Source of the DNA: Paenisporosarcina sp049671445
GTDB lineage: Bacteria; Bacillota; Bacilli; Bacillales_A; Planococcaceae
Length of the DNA: 24,573 nt
Assembly (NCBI RefSeq): GCF_049671445.1
Contig: NZ_JBATUX010000067.1
Span: forward strand, 1-24,573
Direction: 5' to 3'
The notes under the pieces were generated by a model. The model searched no databases, had not been told where the DNA came from, and saw only the letters and a list, made by a program, of their open reading frames with translations. Positions within the stretch are counted from its first letter, which is position 1. Each line of letters begins with the position of its first letter. Position numbers and translations under genes: made by a program. Below are positions 14,764 through 21,424 of this stretch, piece by piece.

Positions 14764-15987
14764 TTGAGTCGTATAGTCATGAAATTTGGAGGAACATCAG
14801 TAGGCAACACAGAACGAATTCGAAACGTCGCTAAACGCATTATTGGCGAAACTTCGAAAGGGCATGAAATTGTTGTGGTGGTATCAGCTATGGGTAAAAC
14901 CACTGATGAATTGATGCGATTAGCGCAAGATATATCAGCAGAACCTTCAAAACGTGAAATGGATATGTTGTTATCAACAGGAGAACAAGTGACGATTTCT
15001 TTACTAACTATGGCTTTGCAAGATATGGGGCAAAATGCGGTGTCATTTACGGGTTGGCAAGCAGGGATTGGGACAGAAGCAGTTCATCGCAACGCACGAA
15101 TCGAGCATATTGATACTGTCCGTATTGAACAAGCATTGACTGCTGGACAAGTGGTGGTAGTTGCCGGTTTCCAAGGAATGGACGCATTTGGTGAAATTAC
15201 GACACTCGGACGTGGGGGCTCTGATACAACGGCTGTAGCAATAGCAGCAGCGATTCAGGCGGATCAATGTGATATTTATACAGATGTCGATGGAATTTAT
15301 ACGTCAGACCCACGTTACGTAGATGGTGCTCGGAAATTACAGGAGTTATCATATGATGAAATGCTCGAGCTTGCCAATTTAGGAGCGGGTGTATTACATC
15401 CTCGTGCTGTTGAATTTGCAAAGAATTATTCCTTGCCACTTAGTGTGCGATCTAGCTTAAGCGAAGAAACAGGTACGATATTATTGGAGGAACCCACATT
15501 GGAGAAAAACTTAATTGTGCGCGGTGTTGCGTTTGAACCGGAGATTGTTCGTATGACGGTAGCATATGAAGTGCCATTTAACGGCTCTCTCGCGAAAATA
15601 TTCACAACACTTGCTAAACATCATGTAAACGTTGATATTATTGTTCAAAGCATCATGGAAGGCATTCAACCAAGCGTGTCATTTTCCATTAAAAAAGAAG
15701 ATTTTGCTGAAGCAGTTCAAGTGTTAGAAAGCAATAAAGTTGAACTTGGTTATCAGTCGATGAATTATGAAGTCGGGTTAGCCAAAGTGTCAATTGTTGG
15801 ATCTGGCATGGTATCAAATCCAGGGGTAGCTGCTCATATGTTTGATCGACTATGCATTGAAGGGATTCCAGTGAAAATGGTAAGTACATCAGAAATTAAA
15901 GTGTCGGTGGTTGTCCCTGAAAGTGACATGTTAAAAGCGACGAATGCCTTGCATGATGAATATGGTTTGACTGCAGTTCGAGTATAA
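14764..15987 (+). CDS. lysC: Lysine-responsive aspartokinase II, alpha subunit
   Basis: A 407-residue aspartokinase, which phosphorylates aspartate as the first step towards lysine, diaminopimelate, methionine and threonine. The kinase domain starts with KFGGTSVG (7-14) and contains VVVVSAMGKTTDELM, LLSTGEQVTISLL, TLGRGGSDTTAVA, IYTDVDGIYTSDPR and ELANLGAGVLHPRAVEFA. From about 260 come two ACT regulatory domains, including VNVDIIVQSIMEG and KVSIVGSGMVSNPGVAAHMF. The TTG at 14764 follows AAGGGAGAG at seven bases and matches the B. subtilis N-terminus. An in-frame ATG at 14659 would read through the riboswitch terminator and is not the start. Control by the lysine riboswitch marks it as the lysine-regulated isozyme. 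The DUF1992 gene follows after about 50 bp. Confidence 0.95.
   Translation: MSRIVMKFGGTSVGNTERIRNVAKRIIGETSKGHEIVVVVSAMGKTTDELMRLAQDISAEPSKREMDMLLSTGEQVTISLLTMALQDMGQNAVSFTGWQAGIGTEAVHRNARIEHIDTVRIEQALTAGQVVVVAGFQGMDAFGEITTLGRGGSDTTAVAIAAAIQADQCDIYTDVDGIYTSDPRYVDGARKLQELSYDEMLELANLGAGVLHPRAVEFAKNYSLPLSVRSSLSEETGTILLEEPTLEKNLIVRGVAFEPEIVRMTVAYEVPFNGSLAKIFTTLAKHHVNVDIIVQSIMEGIQPSVSFSIKKEDFAEAVQVLESNKVELGYQSMNYEVGLAKVSIVGSGMVSNPGVAAHMFDRLCIEGIPVKMVSTSEIKVSVVVPESDMLKATNALHDEYGLTAVRV
15499..15987 (+). CDS. lysC: Aspartokinase II beta subunit from an internal start in lysC
   Basis: Inside lysC, ATTGGAGG (GGAGG at 15486-15490) lies eight bases before an in-frame TTG at 15499, which is codon 246 of the alpha subunit. 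In B. subtilis the beta subunit of aspartokinase II is made from an internal in-frame start at the same residue number, and the protein there begins MEQNLIVRG. Here the sequence is LEKNLIVRG. The predicted product is 162 residues and consists only of the ACT regulatory region. The alpha2-beta2 enzyme architecture is known from B. subtilis; that it holds here is inferred from the conserved RBS and position. The change to a TTG start could lower the beta:alpha ratio. Confidence 0.75.
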   Translation: MEKNLIVRGVAFEPEIVRMTVAYEVPFNGSLAKIFTTLAKHHVNVDIIVQSIMEGIQPSVSFSIKKEDFAEAVQVLESNKVELGYQSMNYEVGLAKVSIVGSGMVSNPGVAAHMFDRLCIEGIPVKMVSTSEIKVSVVVPESDMLKATNALHDEYGLTAVRV

Positions 15988-16040
15988 GGAGATTTCATGA
16001 TATGATGGGAATATATAGGTCATTATCATGAGAGGCAGTG

Positions 16041-16418
16041 GTGGAAATGAACTGGCATATCGTGGAGGATTTAATTAAAAAAGCACAACTTGATGGGCAG
16101 TTTGACAATTTACCAGGCGCGGGAAAACCTTTACCACCAGATGAATTTGCTCATTACCCAGAAGACATACGTATGGTCATGCGTATCTTGAAAAACTCAG
16201 GCCATGATGAAGAAGCTCAATTTATTAAAGAAGAAATGAGCGATCTGCAACATCAAATGAAAAAATCATTGGGTAAAGAAAAAACCGAGTTGGAACAACA
16301 ATACAATGAAAAACTAACTCAAATGAACCGGATGTTATCGAAAAAAGGAATTCAAACAAATAGTAGCGCATTTAAACAATATCAATCTCAAATGAGCGAT
16401 AGATTTAAATGGGATTAA
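16041..16418 (+). CDS. DUF1992 protein (DnaJ homologue C28-type domain)
   Basis: A small acidic/basic protein of about 125 residues. Its N-terminal half carries the DUF1992 signature, a helix followed by GQFDNLPGAGKPLPPDEF (about 18-35), then HYPEDIRMVMRILKNSG. The C-terminal half is a charged helix likely to form a coiled coil (EEMSDLQHQMKKSLGKEKTELEQQYNEKL is in that region). The biochemical role is unknown to me, despite the DnaJ-related domain name there is no J domain. The start is uncertain: GTG at 16038, GTG at 16041 or ATG at 16047 are all in frame. GAGG at 16032-16035 favours 16041. It sits between lysC and yslB, where B. subtilis has no such gene. Confidence 0.82.
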   Translation: MEMNWHIVEDLIKKAQLDGQFDNLPGAGKPLPPDEFAHYPEDIRMVMRILKNSGHDEEAQFIKEEMSDLQHQMKKSLGKEKTELEQQYNEKLTQMNRMLSKKGIQTNSSAFKQYQSQMSDRFKWD

Positions 16419-16463
16419 AAAAAGCTGACAGTTTCTTCTTTGGGAAGAAACTGTCAGCTTTTT
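16419..16463. terminator. Two-way intrinsic terminator between DUF1992 gene and yslB
   Basis: A perfect 20-bp inverted repeat: the left arm (16419-16438) starts AAAAAGCTGACAG, the right arm (16444-16463) ends CTGTCAGCTTTTT, and the loop is TTTGG. An A run on the left and a T run on the right mean it can stop transcripts arriving from either side, serving both convergent genes. Confidence 0.92.
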
Positions 16464-16490
16464 AGTATTCAGTGTGAGGTCAAGAAAGTG

Positions 16491-16595
16491 ACGTAGGAAA
16501 AAAGACGGTTCACGTAGGAAAAATGAGCATCGACGTTGGGAAAAATGTGCTTCACGTAGGAGAAATCTCGATCGACGTAGGAAAACATCAAACAT
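16491..16595. repeat. Tandem repeat, five units of exactly 21 bp
   Basis: ACGTAGG (ACGTTGG in unit 3) recurs at 16491, 16512, 16533, 16554 and 16575, each time followed by an A-rich tract (GAAAAA or similar). The variable ends alternate TTC, TCG, TTC, TCG, which suggests a 42-bp higher-order unit. It lies just 3' of the two-way terminator and ends 11 bp before the yslB stop. No coding sense is apparent. Confidence 0.85.
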
Positions 16596-16606
16596 GCTGT
16601 AGTCTA

Positions 16607-17020
16607 TTAAACTTTTTCTTTTAAATCCCATTTCACATGAAATTGGATAAAGTTTTTCTTAATAAATTTCTCTTCGAAGCACTCAGTCAAGAAACCGCCT
16701 AATTTTTGTTGTTGTTGCGCTAAAAAGCCAGCTTCTAAACGGAAACAACGCTTGTCAATTTGAAGTGCATCTGGTTCGCCAGTGAGTGTATAAAATGCTT
16801 CATCTTTTGAGAGACGATTAAGAGTCAACGTACCCCAGCCCGCTTCCTCAAAAAATGAAGTTGTTTCTTCCATAGAAAACATTTGAAACTTACGTGCTAA
16901 TTCTTTTCCTGACCAATATAAAATATCATCTTCATGCTTGCCTAAAATTGTCGAAAGTACATGATCTCTAATTAATTCATATCCAAAAGCTGGTACTGTT
17001 TTTGTATCTGTCATTGTCAT
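16607..17020 (-). CDS. yslB: DUF2507 protein YslB
   Basis: A 137-residue minus-strand protein. The opening PAFGYELIRDHVLSTILGKH followed by ILYWSGKELARKF is the DUF2507/YslB signature, a domain related to the V4R/ligand-binding folds. AAGFLAQQQQK-like sequence in the C-terminal half fits the family. Function is unknown to me. The start could be the ATG at 17020 or the in-frame ATG six bases later (17014); AAGCGGG lies upstream at fair spacing. In B. subtilis yslB also lies between lysC and sdhC. Here it is on the strand opposite to both, so it is divergent from sdhC and convergent with the DUF1992 gene. Confidence 0.85.
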   Translation of the reverse strand: MTMTDTKTVPAFGYELIRDHVLSTILGKHEDDILYWSGKELARKFQMFSMEETTSFFEEAGWGTLTLNRLSKDEAFYTLTGEPDALQIDKRCFRLEAGFLAQQQQKLGGFLTECFEEKFIKKNFIQFHVKWDLKEKV

Positions 17021-17154
17021 TTAAATCCCGCTTTCTAACTAAATTAACGATAAACTTTACTAATATAAGAATTAATCATGGACAAGGTAGGAAAAAGATG
17101 CGAAATCGAGTAATATCCTGCATTTTTAAGTCATGTGTAGTAGGCTACCTTGCC

Positions 17155-17183
17155 TTGACGCTCCCTTATGATGGGAGTACAAT
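17155..17183 (+). promoter_or_regulatory. Sigma-A promoter of sdhCAB
   Basis: TTGACG (17155-17160), a 17-bp spacer and TACAAT (17178-17183). The spacer is itself an inverted repeat, CTCCC (17161-17165) and GGGAG (17173-17177), filling the space between the two boxes exactly. The predicted RNA starts near 17190, leaving a leader of about 105 nt before sdhC. Confidence 0.75.
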
Positions 17184-17294
17184 AAACATGTCATAATATT
17201 GTACCATGATGAGATATTCAGTCAATGTTGCTTTCGGTTCATACGAAGGCTTGAACTTGTCTGTCTATTTTTAGTAATGAGGGGGGTAACAGTC

Positions 17295-17906
17295 TTGTCG
17301 AAAGATAGTGAATTTTATTTACGCCGGTTACATTCTTTACTTGGAATTATTCCAGTAGGATTGTTCTTGGCACAGCATTTGGTTATTAACCATTTTGCAA
17401 CGCAGGGACCTGAAGCATTTAACAAAGCTTCGCACTTTATGGAAAGTTTACCATTCGTATTATTTTTAGAATGGTTTGTTATTTACCTGCCTCTAATGTT
17501 CCATGCGTTTTATGGTGTGTACATATCATTTACAGCAAAAAACAACACACAGCGTTATGGTACATTCCGTAACTGGATGTTCTTTTTACAACGTATTACA
17601 GGAGTTATTCTTGTCGTATTTATTGCATGGCATATATTCGAGACAAGATTCCAAAAAGCAATTGGTGCTGATGAAGTTAACTTTGACATGATGGCTGATA
17701 TTTTAGCAAATCCATTGATGTTTGCATTCTACATCGTTGGTGTAGTATCTGCAACATTCCATTTAGCAAACGGTATTTGGTCATTCTTGATAAGCTGGGG
17801 TATCACTCAATCACCTAAGTCACAACGCATTTCAACTTACGTGACGATCGGTATCTTCTTAGCATTGACAGTAATCGGCGTTCGTTCACTTCTTGCATTC
17901 GTGTAA
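17295..17906 (+). CDS. sdhC: Succinate dehydrogenase cytochrome b558 subunit
   Basis: A 203-residue membrane anchor with five hydrophobic helices, the di-heme cytochrome b of the Bacillus-type succinate:menaquinone reductase. Histidines H28, H70, H113 and H156 fall at the positions of the four axial heme ligands described for B. subtilis SdhC. The start EFYLRRLHSLLGIIPVG and the end SQRISTYVT match that protein well. The TTG at 17295 follows a G-rich GAGGGGGGT and gives the usual N-terminus. A longer frame from 17199 would place the Shine-Dalgarno inside the coding region. The gene heads the sdhCAB operon and has its own leader of about 105 nt, in which CTTTCG and CGAAGG (near 17227-17246) can form a small hairpin. 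Confidence 0.95.
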   Translation: MSKDSEFYLRRLHSLLGIIPVGLFLAQHLVINHFATQGPEAFNKASHFMESLPFVLFLEWFVIYLPLMFHAFYGVYISFTAKNNTQRYGTFRNWMFFLQRITGVILVVFIAWHIFETRFQKAIGADEVNFDMMADILANPLMFAFYIVGVVSATFHLANGIWSFLISWGITQSPKSQRISTYVTIGIFLALTVIGVRSLLAFV

Positions 17907-17959
17907 AAAGTTTCTTTAAAATCGCTTGATTACTATTTAAAAGAGGAGTGAGAGAAATC

Positions 17960-19717
17960 ATGGCAAAAAGTAAATTGATTGTTGTCGGCGGCGGACTTGC
18001 CGGTTTAATGGCAACAATTAAAGCGGCCGAACAAGGTACGCCTGTTGAATTATTTTCTATAGTACCGGTTAAACGTTCACATTCAGTGTGTGCGCAAGGC
18101 GGGATTAACGGAGCTGTAAATACAAAAGGTGAAGGCGACTCAACTGCTAAACACTTTGACGATACAGTATATGGCGGAGATTTCTTAGCAAACCAACCGC
18201 CTGTACAAGCAATGACAGAAGCTGCACCTAGCATTATCCATTTATTAGATCGTATGGGCGTTATGTTCAATCGTACACCAGAAGGTTTACTAGATTTCCG
18301 TCGTTTCGGTGGAACAATGTACCATCGTACAGCATTTGCTGGTGCAACAACTGGCCAACAATTATTGTACGCACTTGACGAACAAGTTCGTCGTTTTGAA
18401 GTAGATGGCCTTGTAACGAAGTATGAAGGATGGGAATTCCTTGGTGCTATTCTTGACGACGACGGTGTTTGTCGTGGAATCATGGCACAAAGCTTAACAA
18501 CAATGGAAATCCGTGCTTTCCGCGGTGATGCGATTATTATGGCTACTGGTGGACCTGGTATCATTTTCGGTAAATCTACGAACTCTGTTATCAACACAGG
18601 CTCAGCAGCATCTATTATCTATCAACAAGGTGGACATTACGCGAATGGTGAATTCATTCAAATTCACCCTACAGCGATTCCTGGGGATGACAAGCTTCGT
18701 TTGATGTCTGAATCAGCTCGTGGTGAAGGTGGACGTGTTTGGACTTACAAAGACGGAAAACCTTGGTATTTCCTAGAAGAAAAATATCCTGCTTACGGAA
18801 ACTTAGTACCACGTGATATCGCTACTCGTGAAATTTTTGATGTGTGTGTAAATCAAAAGCTTGGCGTTAATGGTGAGAACATGGTGTACCTAGATCTTTC
18901 GCATAAAGATCCGAAAGAGTTGGATATTAAACTTGGTGGAATCATTGAAATCTATGAGAAATTCATGGGTGACGATCCACGTAAAGTGCCAATGAAAATT
19001 TTCCCTGCTGTTCATTACTCAATGGGCGGATTATGGGTAGACTACGATCAAATGACAAACATTCCTGGTATTTTTGCTGCAGGTGAATGTGATTACTCTC
19101 AACATGGTGCAAACCGTCTTGGAGCGAACTCATTACTTTCTGCAATTTATGCTGGTATGGTTGCAGGTCCGAACTCTGTAAATTACATGAAAAAATTAGA
19201 CAAGCGTGCTGAAGATATGCCTTCTACTATTTTTGATGCACACATCGCTAAAGAGCAACAAAAATGGGATGATACAATGGCATTAAATGGTACTGAAAAT
19301 GCTTATGTCTTGCATAAAGAGCTTGGCGAATGGATGACTGACAACGTAACAGTTGTTCGTTACAACGATCGTTTAAAAGCTACTGATGAAAAAATTCAAG
19401 AACTTCTTGAACGTTATAACAACATCAACATCAACGATACACAAAAATGGTCGAACCAAGGCGCAACGTTTACGCGTCAGTTGAAAAACATGCTATACTT
19501 GGCTCGCGTAATTACACTGGGTGCACTTAACCGTGATGAGAGCCGTGGCGCTCATTACAAACCAGACTTCCCAGAACGTAATGACGATAAATTCATGAAA
19601 ACAACGATGGCGAAGTTCGATCCTGCTACAGGTGCGCCAGTCTTCCATTATGAAGATATCGATGTTTCTCTAATTGCACCTCGTAAACGTGACTATTCAG
19701 CGAAAGGGGATAATTAA
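17960..19717 (+). CDS. sdhA: Succinate dehydrogenase flavoprotein subunit
   Basis: A 585-residue flavoprotein, within one residue of the B. subtilis length. It oxidises succinate to fumarate on a covalently bound FAD at the cytoplasmic face of the membrane. The dinucleotide-binding motif VVGGGLAGLMA is at 8-18. HSVCAQGGINGA from H41 holds the histidine that should carry FAD. EFIQIHPTAI, ESARGEGG and VHYSMGGLWVD are the substrate-site motifs. GECDYSQHGANRLGANSL is the FAD-side signature. AGAGGAG is 11 bases before the ATG at 17960; a GTG at 17948 lies within that Shine-Dalgarno and is less likely. sdhB follows two bases after the stop. Confidence 0.96.
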   Translation: MAKSKLIVVGGGLAGLMATIKAAEQGTPVELFSIVPVKRSHSVCAQGGINGAVNTKGEGDSTAKHFDDTVYGGDFLANQPPVQAMTEAAPSIIHLLDRMGVMFNRTPEGLLDFRRFGGTMYHRTAFAGATTGQQLLYALDEQVRRFEVDGLVTKYEGWEFLGAILDDDGVCRGIMAQSLTTMEIRAFRGDAIIMATGGPGIIFGKSTNSVINTGSAASIIYQQGGHYANGEFIQIHPTAIPGDDKLRLMSESARGEGGRVWTYKDGKPWYFLEEKYPAYGNLVPRDIATREIFDVCVNQKLGVNGENMVYLDLSHKDPKELDIKLGGIIEIYEKFMGDDPRKVPMKIFPAVHYSMGGLWVDYDQMTNIPGIFAAGECDYSQHGANRLGANSLLSAIYAGMVAGPNSVNYMKKLDKRAEDMPSTIFDAHIAKEQQKWDDTMALNGTENAYVLHKELGEWMTDNVTVVRYNDRLKATDEKIQELLERYNNININDTQKWSNQGATFTRQLKNMLYLARVITLGALNRDESRGAHYKPDFPERNDDKFMKTTMAKFDPATGAPVFHYEDIDVSLIAPRKRDYSAKGDN

Positions 19718-19719
19718 TA

Positions 19720-20496
19720 ATGAGTACAACAACTGCTACTAAAACAGTCGTTCTCGAAATCCTTCGCCAGGATACAACCGATGCTACGCCATATTGGGAA
19801 AAATTTGAGTTAGATTATCGTCCAAATATGAACGTAATTTCTGCTTTAATGGAAATTCGTCGTAACCCTATAAACGCTGACGGTAAACAAACTACGCCAG
19901 TAAACTGGGATATGAACTGTTTGGAAGAAGTATGTGGTGCTTGTTCTATGGTTATTAACGGTAGACCACGTCAGTCATGTACAGCTCTTATTGACCAATT
20001 AGAACAACCAGTTCGCTTGGAACCAATGAAAACATTCCCTGTCGTTCGCGATTTAATTGTAGATCGTACACGCATGTTTGATTCATTGAAAAAAGTGAAA
20101 GCTTGGGTTCCAATTGATGGTACGTATGATCTTGGAGAAGGTCCACGTATGCCTGAACGCAAACGTCAATGGGCATATGAATTATCAAAATGTATGACTT
20201 GTGGCGTATGTTTGGAAGCTTGTCCAAACGTAAACGACAAATCAGATTTCATGGGTCCTGCACCGTTATCACAAGTTCGATTATTCAATGCACATCCAAC
20301 TGGTGCTATGAATAAGGACGAACGTCTAAATGCCATCATGGGTGATGGTGGACTTGCTAATTGTGGTAACTCGCAAAACTGTGTAGTTGCTTGTCCAAAA
20401 GGAATTCCTTTGACAACATCGATCGCAGCTTTAAACCGTGATACATCAGTTCAAATGTTCAAAAACTTCTTCGGAAGCGACCACATGGTTGACTAA
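19720..20496 (+). CDS. sdhB: Succinate dehydrogenase iron-sulfur subunit
   Basis: A 258-residue iron-sulfur protein that carries electrons from FAD in SdhA to heme and menaquinone in SdhC. The 2Fe-2S ligands are C67, C72, C75 and C87 (CLEEVCGAC and QSC). Two further clusters are bound by C158-x2-C161-x2-C164-x3-C168 (CMTCGVCLEAC) and C215...C221-x3-C225 (CGNSQNCVVAC), as expected for 4Fe-4S and 3Fe-4S centres. AAAGGGG lies in the end of sdhA, and the ATG is two bases after the sdhA stop, so translation is coupled. A strong terminator follows the stop. Confidence 0.96.
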   Translation: MSTTTATKTVVLEILRQDTTDATPYWEKFELDYRPNMNVISALMEIRRNPINADGKQTTPVNWDMNCLEEVCGACSMVINGRPRQSCTALIDQLEQPVRLEPMKTFPVVRDLIVDRTRMFDSLKKVKAWVPIDGTYDLGEGPRMPERKRQWAYELSKCMTCGVCLEACPNVNDKSDFMGPAPLSQVRLFNAHPTGAMNKDERLNAIMGDGGLANCGNSQNCVVACPKGIPLTTSIAALNRDTSVQMFKNFFGSDHMVD

Positions 20497-20512
20497 GAAG
20501 AGTTCTAATTTG

Positions 20513-20545
20513 GAAGCCTCTCGCTGTTGCGAGAGGCTTCTTTTT
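20513..20545 (+). terminator. Intrinsic terminator of sdhCAB
   Basis: A perfect 12-bp stem, GAAGCCTCTCGC (20513-20524) and GCGAGAGGCTTC (20529-20540), with loop TGTT and five T. It ends the sdhCAB operon. Confidence 0.95.
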
Positions 20546-20560
20546 GTTTTGGTGAAGAAT

Positions 20561-20667
20561 GTGGAATTAGGAGGGAATTGGATAGTTGCGACAATAAGAA
20601 CAAAAGTAGCGACGATAATACGAAAAGTTGCGACGATATTGATGAAAGTTGAGACAATAACCAAAAA
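20561..20667. repeat. Repeat module A: 29-bp leader plus four 21-bp units
   Basis: The leader GTGGAATTAGG...TTGGATAGTTGC (20561-20589) runs into units beginning AGTTGCGAC, AGTAGCGAC, AGTTGCGAC and AGTTGAGAC at 20584, 20605, 20626 and 20647, exactly 21 bp apart, each ending in an A-rich tract. It starts 16 bp after the T run of the sdh terminator. Confidence 0.85.
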
Positions 20668-20757
20668 TGTCCTGATCCTACAAACGGTATGTATGAAAAT
20701 CATAATTTGTCAGCCCAGCGGTTTCGCGAAAGTCTGCTTTTTTGTGAGGAAAATCGA

Positions 20758-20860
20758 GTGGAATTAGGAGGGAATTGGATAGTTGCAACGAAAACAGAAA
20801 AGTTGCAACCAAATAGCAAAAGTTGCAACGAAAACAGCAAAGTTGCAACGAAATCCCTAA
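20758..20860. repeat. Repeat module B: same 29-bp leader plus four 20-bp units
   Basis: The identical 29-bp leader (20758-20786) is followed by units starting AGTTGCAAC at 20781, 20801, 20821 and 20841, exactly 20 bp apart. Units 1 and 3 are nearly identical. It too lies just downstream of a hairpin with a T run (about 20715-20743), though that hairpin is imperfect. Confidence 0.85.
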
Positions 20861-20908
20861 ATACTATGAATCTCCCATTAAATCTTTTCACTTCTAAAGA
20901 AACTTTGT

Positions 20909-20944
20909 TACAATAATAAATAACAATGAATCACCATTCATTTT
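20909..20944 (+). promoter_or_regulatory. Possible promoter and FadR-like operator of the thioesterase gene
   Basis: TACAAT (20909-20914) could be a -10, with a weak TTTCAC 17 bp upstream. Just downstream is an inverted repeat AATGAAT-CACC-ATTCATT (20925-20942). The 18 bp from 20927 match 14 of 18 positions of the FadR consensus as I recall it. A start point near 20921 would put the site at the beginning of the transcript. Confidence 0.45.
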
Positions 20945-20973
20945 ATTACTTTCAAATAAAGGGGCTAACATGT

Positions 20974-21420
20974 ATGCGTGCAGATTATATACAAGATCCA
21001 GAGCAATGGGCAAGTGGATTCCATTTTTCAGTTCCTGTTCAAGTTCGTTTTAGTGACACGGATATGTATGGTCATTTGAACAATACCTATAATTTTTCTT
21101 ATTTTGAATTTGCGCGAATTGAGTATTTTAAACACATCGGTTTAATGAACGATTGGCTTAATCCAAAAGGACTTACGATCCCAGTTGTTGCAGACCTACA
21201 ATGTGATTATGTGAAGCAAGTTTTCTTTGATGAAAAACTTCAAATTCATGTAAAGGCTGCATCTGTCGGGAATTCGTCTGTCGACATCCACTACCATGCG
21301 ACAAATGAAAAAGGGGACACGGTTTTCACAGGTAGAGGTTCTATTGTGCAAATTAATAAAGCCACTGGAAAAGGTTCACCTTGGAGCGAAGAAGAAAAAT
21401 CATTATTCCTACCCAATTAG
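20974..21420 (+). CDS. Hotdog-fold acyl-CoA thioesterase (YbgC/4HBT type)
   Basis: A 148-residue protein of the 4-hydroxybenzoyl-CoA thioesterase-like hotdog family, expected to hydrolyse an acyl-CoA thioester. The motif RFSDTDMYGHLNNTYNFSYFEFARIEY (roughly residues 24-50) is the family signature, with the Asp-x-x-x-x-Gly-His-x-Asn active-site arrangement. The end GRGSIVQINKATGKGSPW fits the last strands. Its natural substrate cannot be told from sequence. I chose the ATG at 20974, nine bases after AAAGGGG; an in-frame ATG at 20926 lies within the operator-like repeat. The homologous position in B. subtilis, next to gerE, holds the putative thioesterase ysmA. A FadR-like site upstream hints at a link to fatty-acid metabolism. 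Confidence 0.88.
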   Translation: MRADYIQDPEQWASGFHFSVPVQVRFSDTDMYGHLNNTYNFSYFEFARIEYFKHIGLMNDWLNPKGLTIPVVADLQCDYVKQVFFDEKLQIHVKAASVGNSSVDIHYHATNEKGDTVFTGRGSIVQINKATGKGSPWSEEEKSLFLPN

Positions 21421-21424
21421 CCGT

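Larger units (their letters stand above)
20497..20973. other. Gene-free stretch between sdhB and the thioesterase gene
   Basis: Contains the sdh terminator, two copies of a 29-bp leader each followed by a tandem repeat, a decayed hairpin before the second copy (CAG...TTTC-GC-GAAAG-TCTG then six T, about 20715-20743), a possible promoter and an operator-like inverted repeat. Frames that cross the arrays translate into simple heptad repeats such as VATIRTK on the plus strand and VATFVLI-type on the minus strand. They have no Shine-Dalgarno and one array has a 20-bp period that breaks the frame, so I do not call genes. Confidence 0.75.

Noticed and set aside
16491..16595. Regularly spaced repeats as a possible CRISPR array (also 20584-20860)
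   Set aside because: Units are directly tandem at 20-21 bp with no unique spacers of CRISPR length, and no cas genes are in the window.
16335..16631. Minus-strand 98-codon frame over the 21-bp array
   Set aside because: Its repeated motifs (FFLREPSFFLR-like) simply mirror the DNA repeat, and it overlaps DUF1992, the terminator and yslB.
17815..18597. 260-codon minus-strand frame opposite sdhA
   Set aside because: Composition is typical of an antisense shadow and sdhA is certain on the other strand; no RBS or family motif.
20438..20767. Plus-strand frame with heptad repeats (VATIRTK-like) after sdhB
   Set aside because: It begins inside sdhB out of frame, and the peptide repeat is only the 21-bp DNA repeat read in frame; no RBS. 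The minus-strand frames over both arrays have the same problem.
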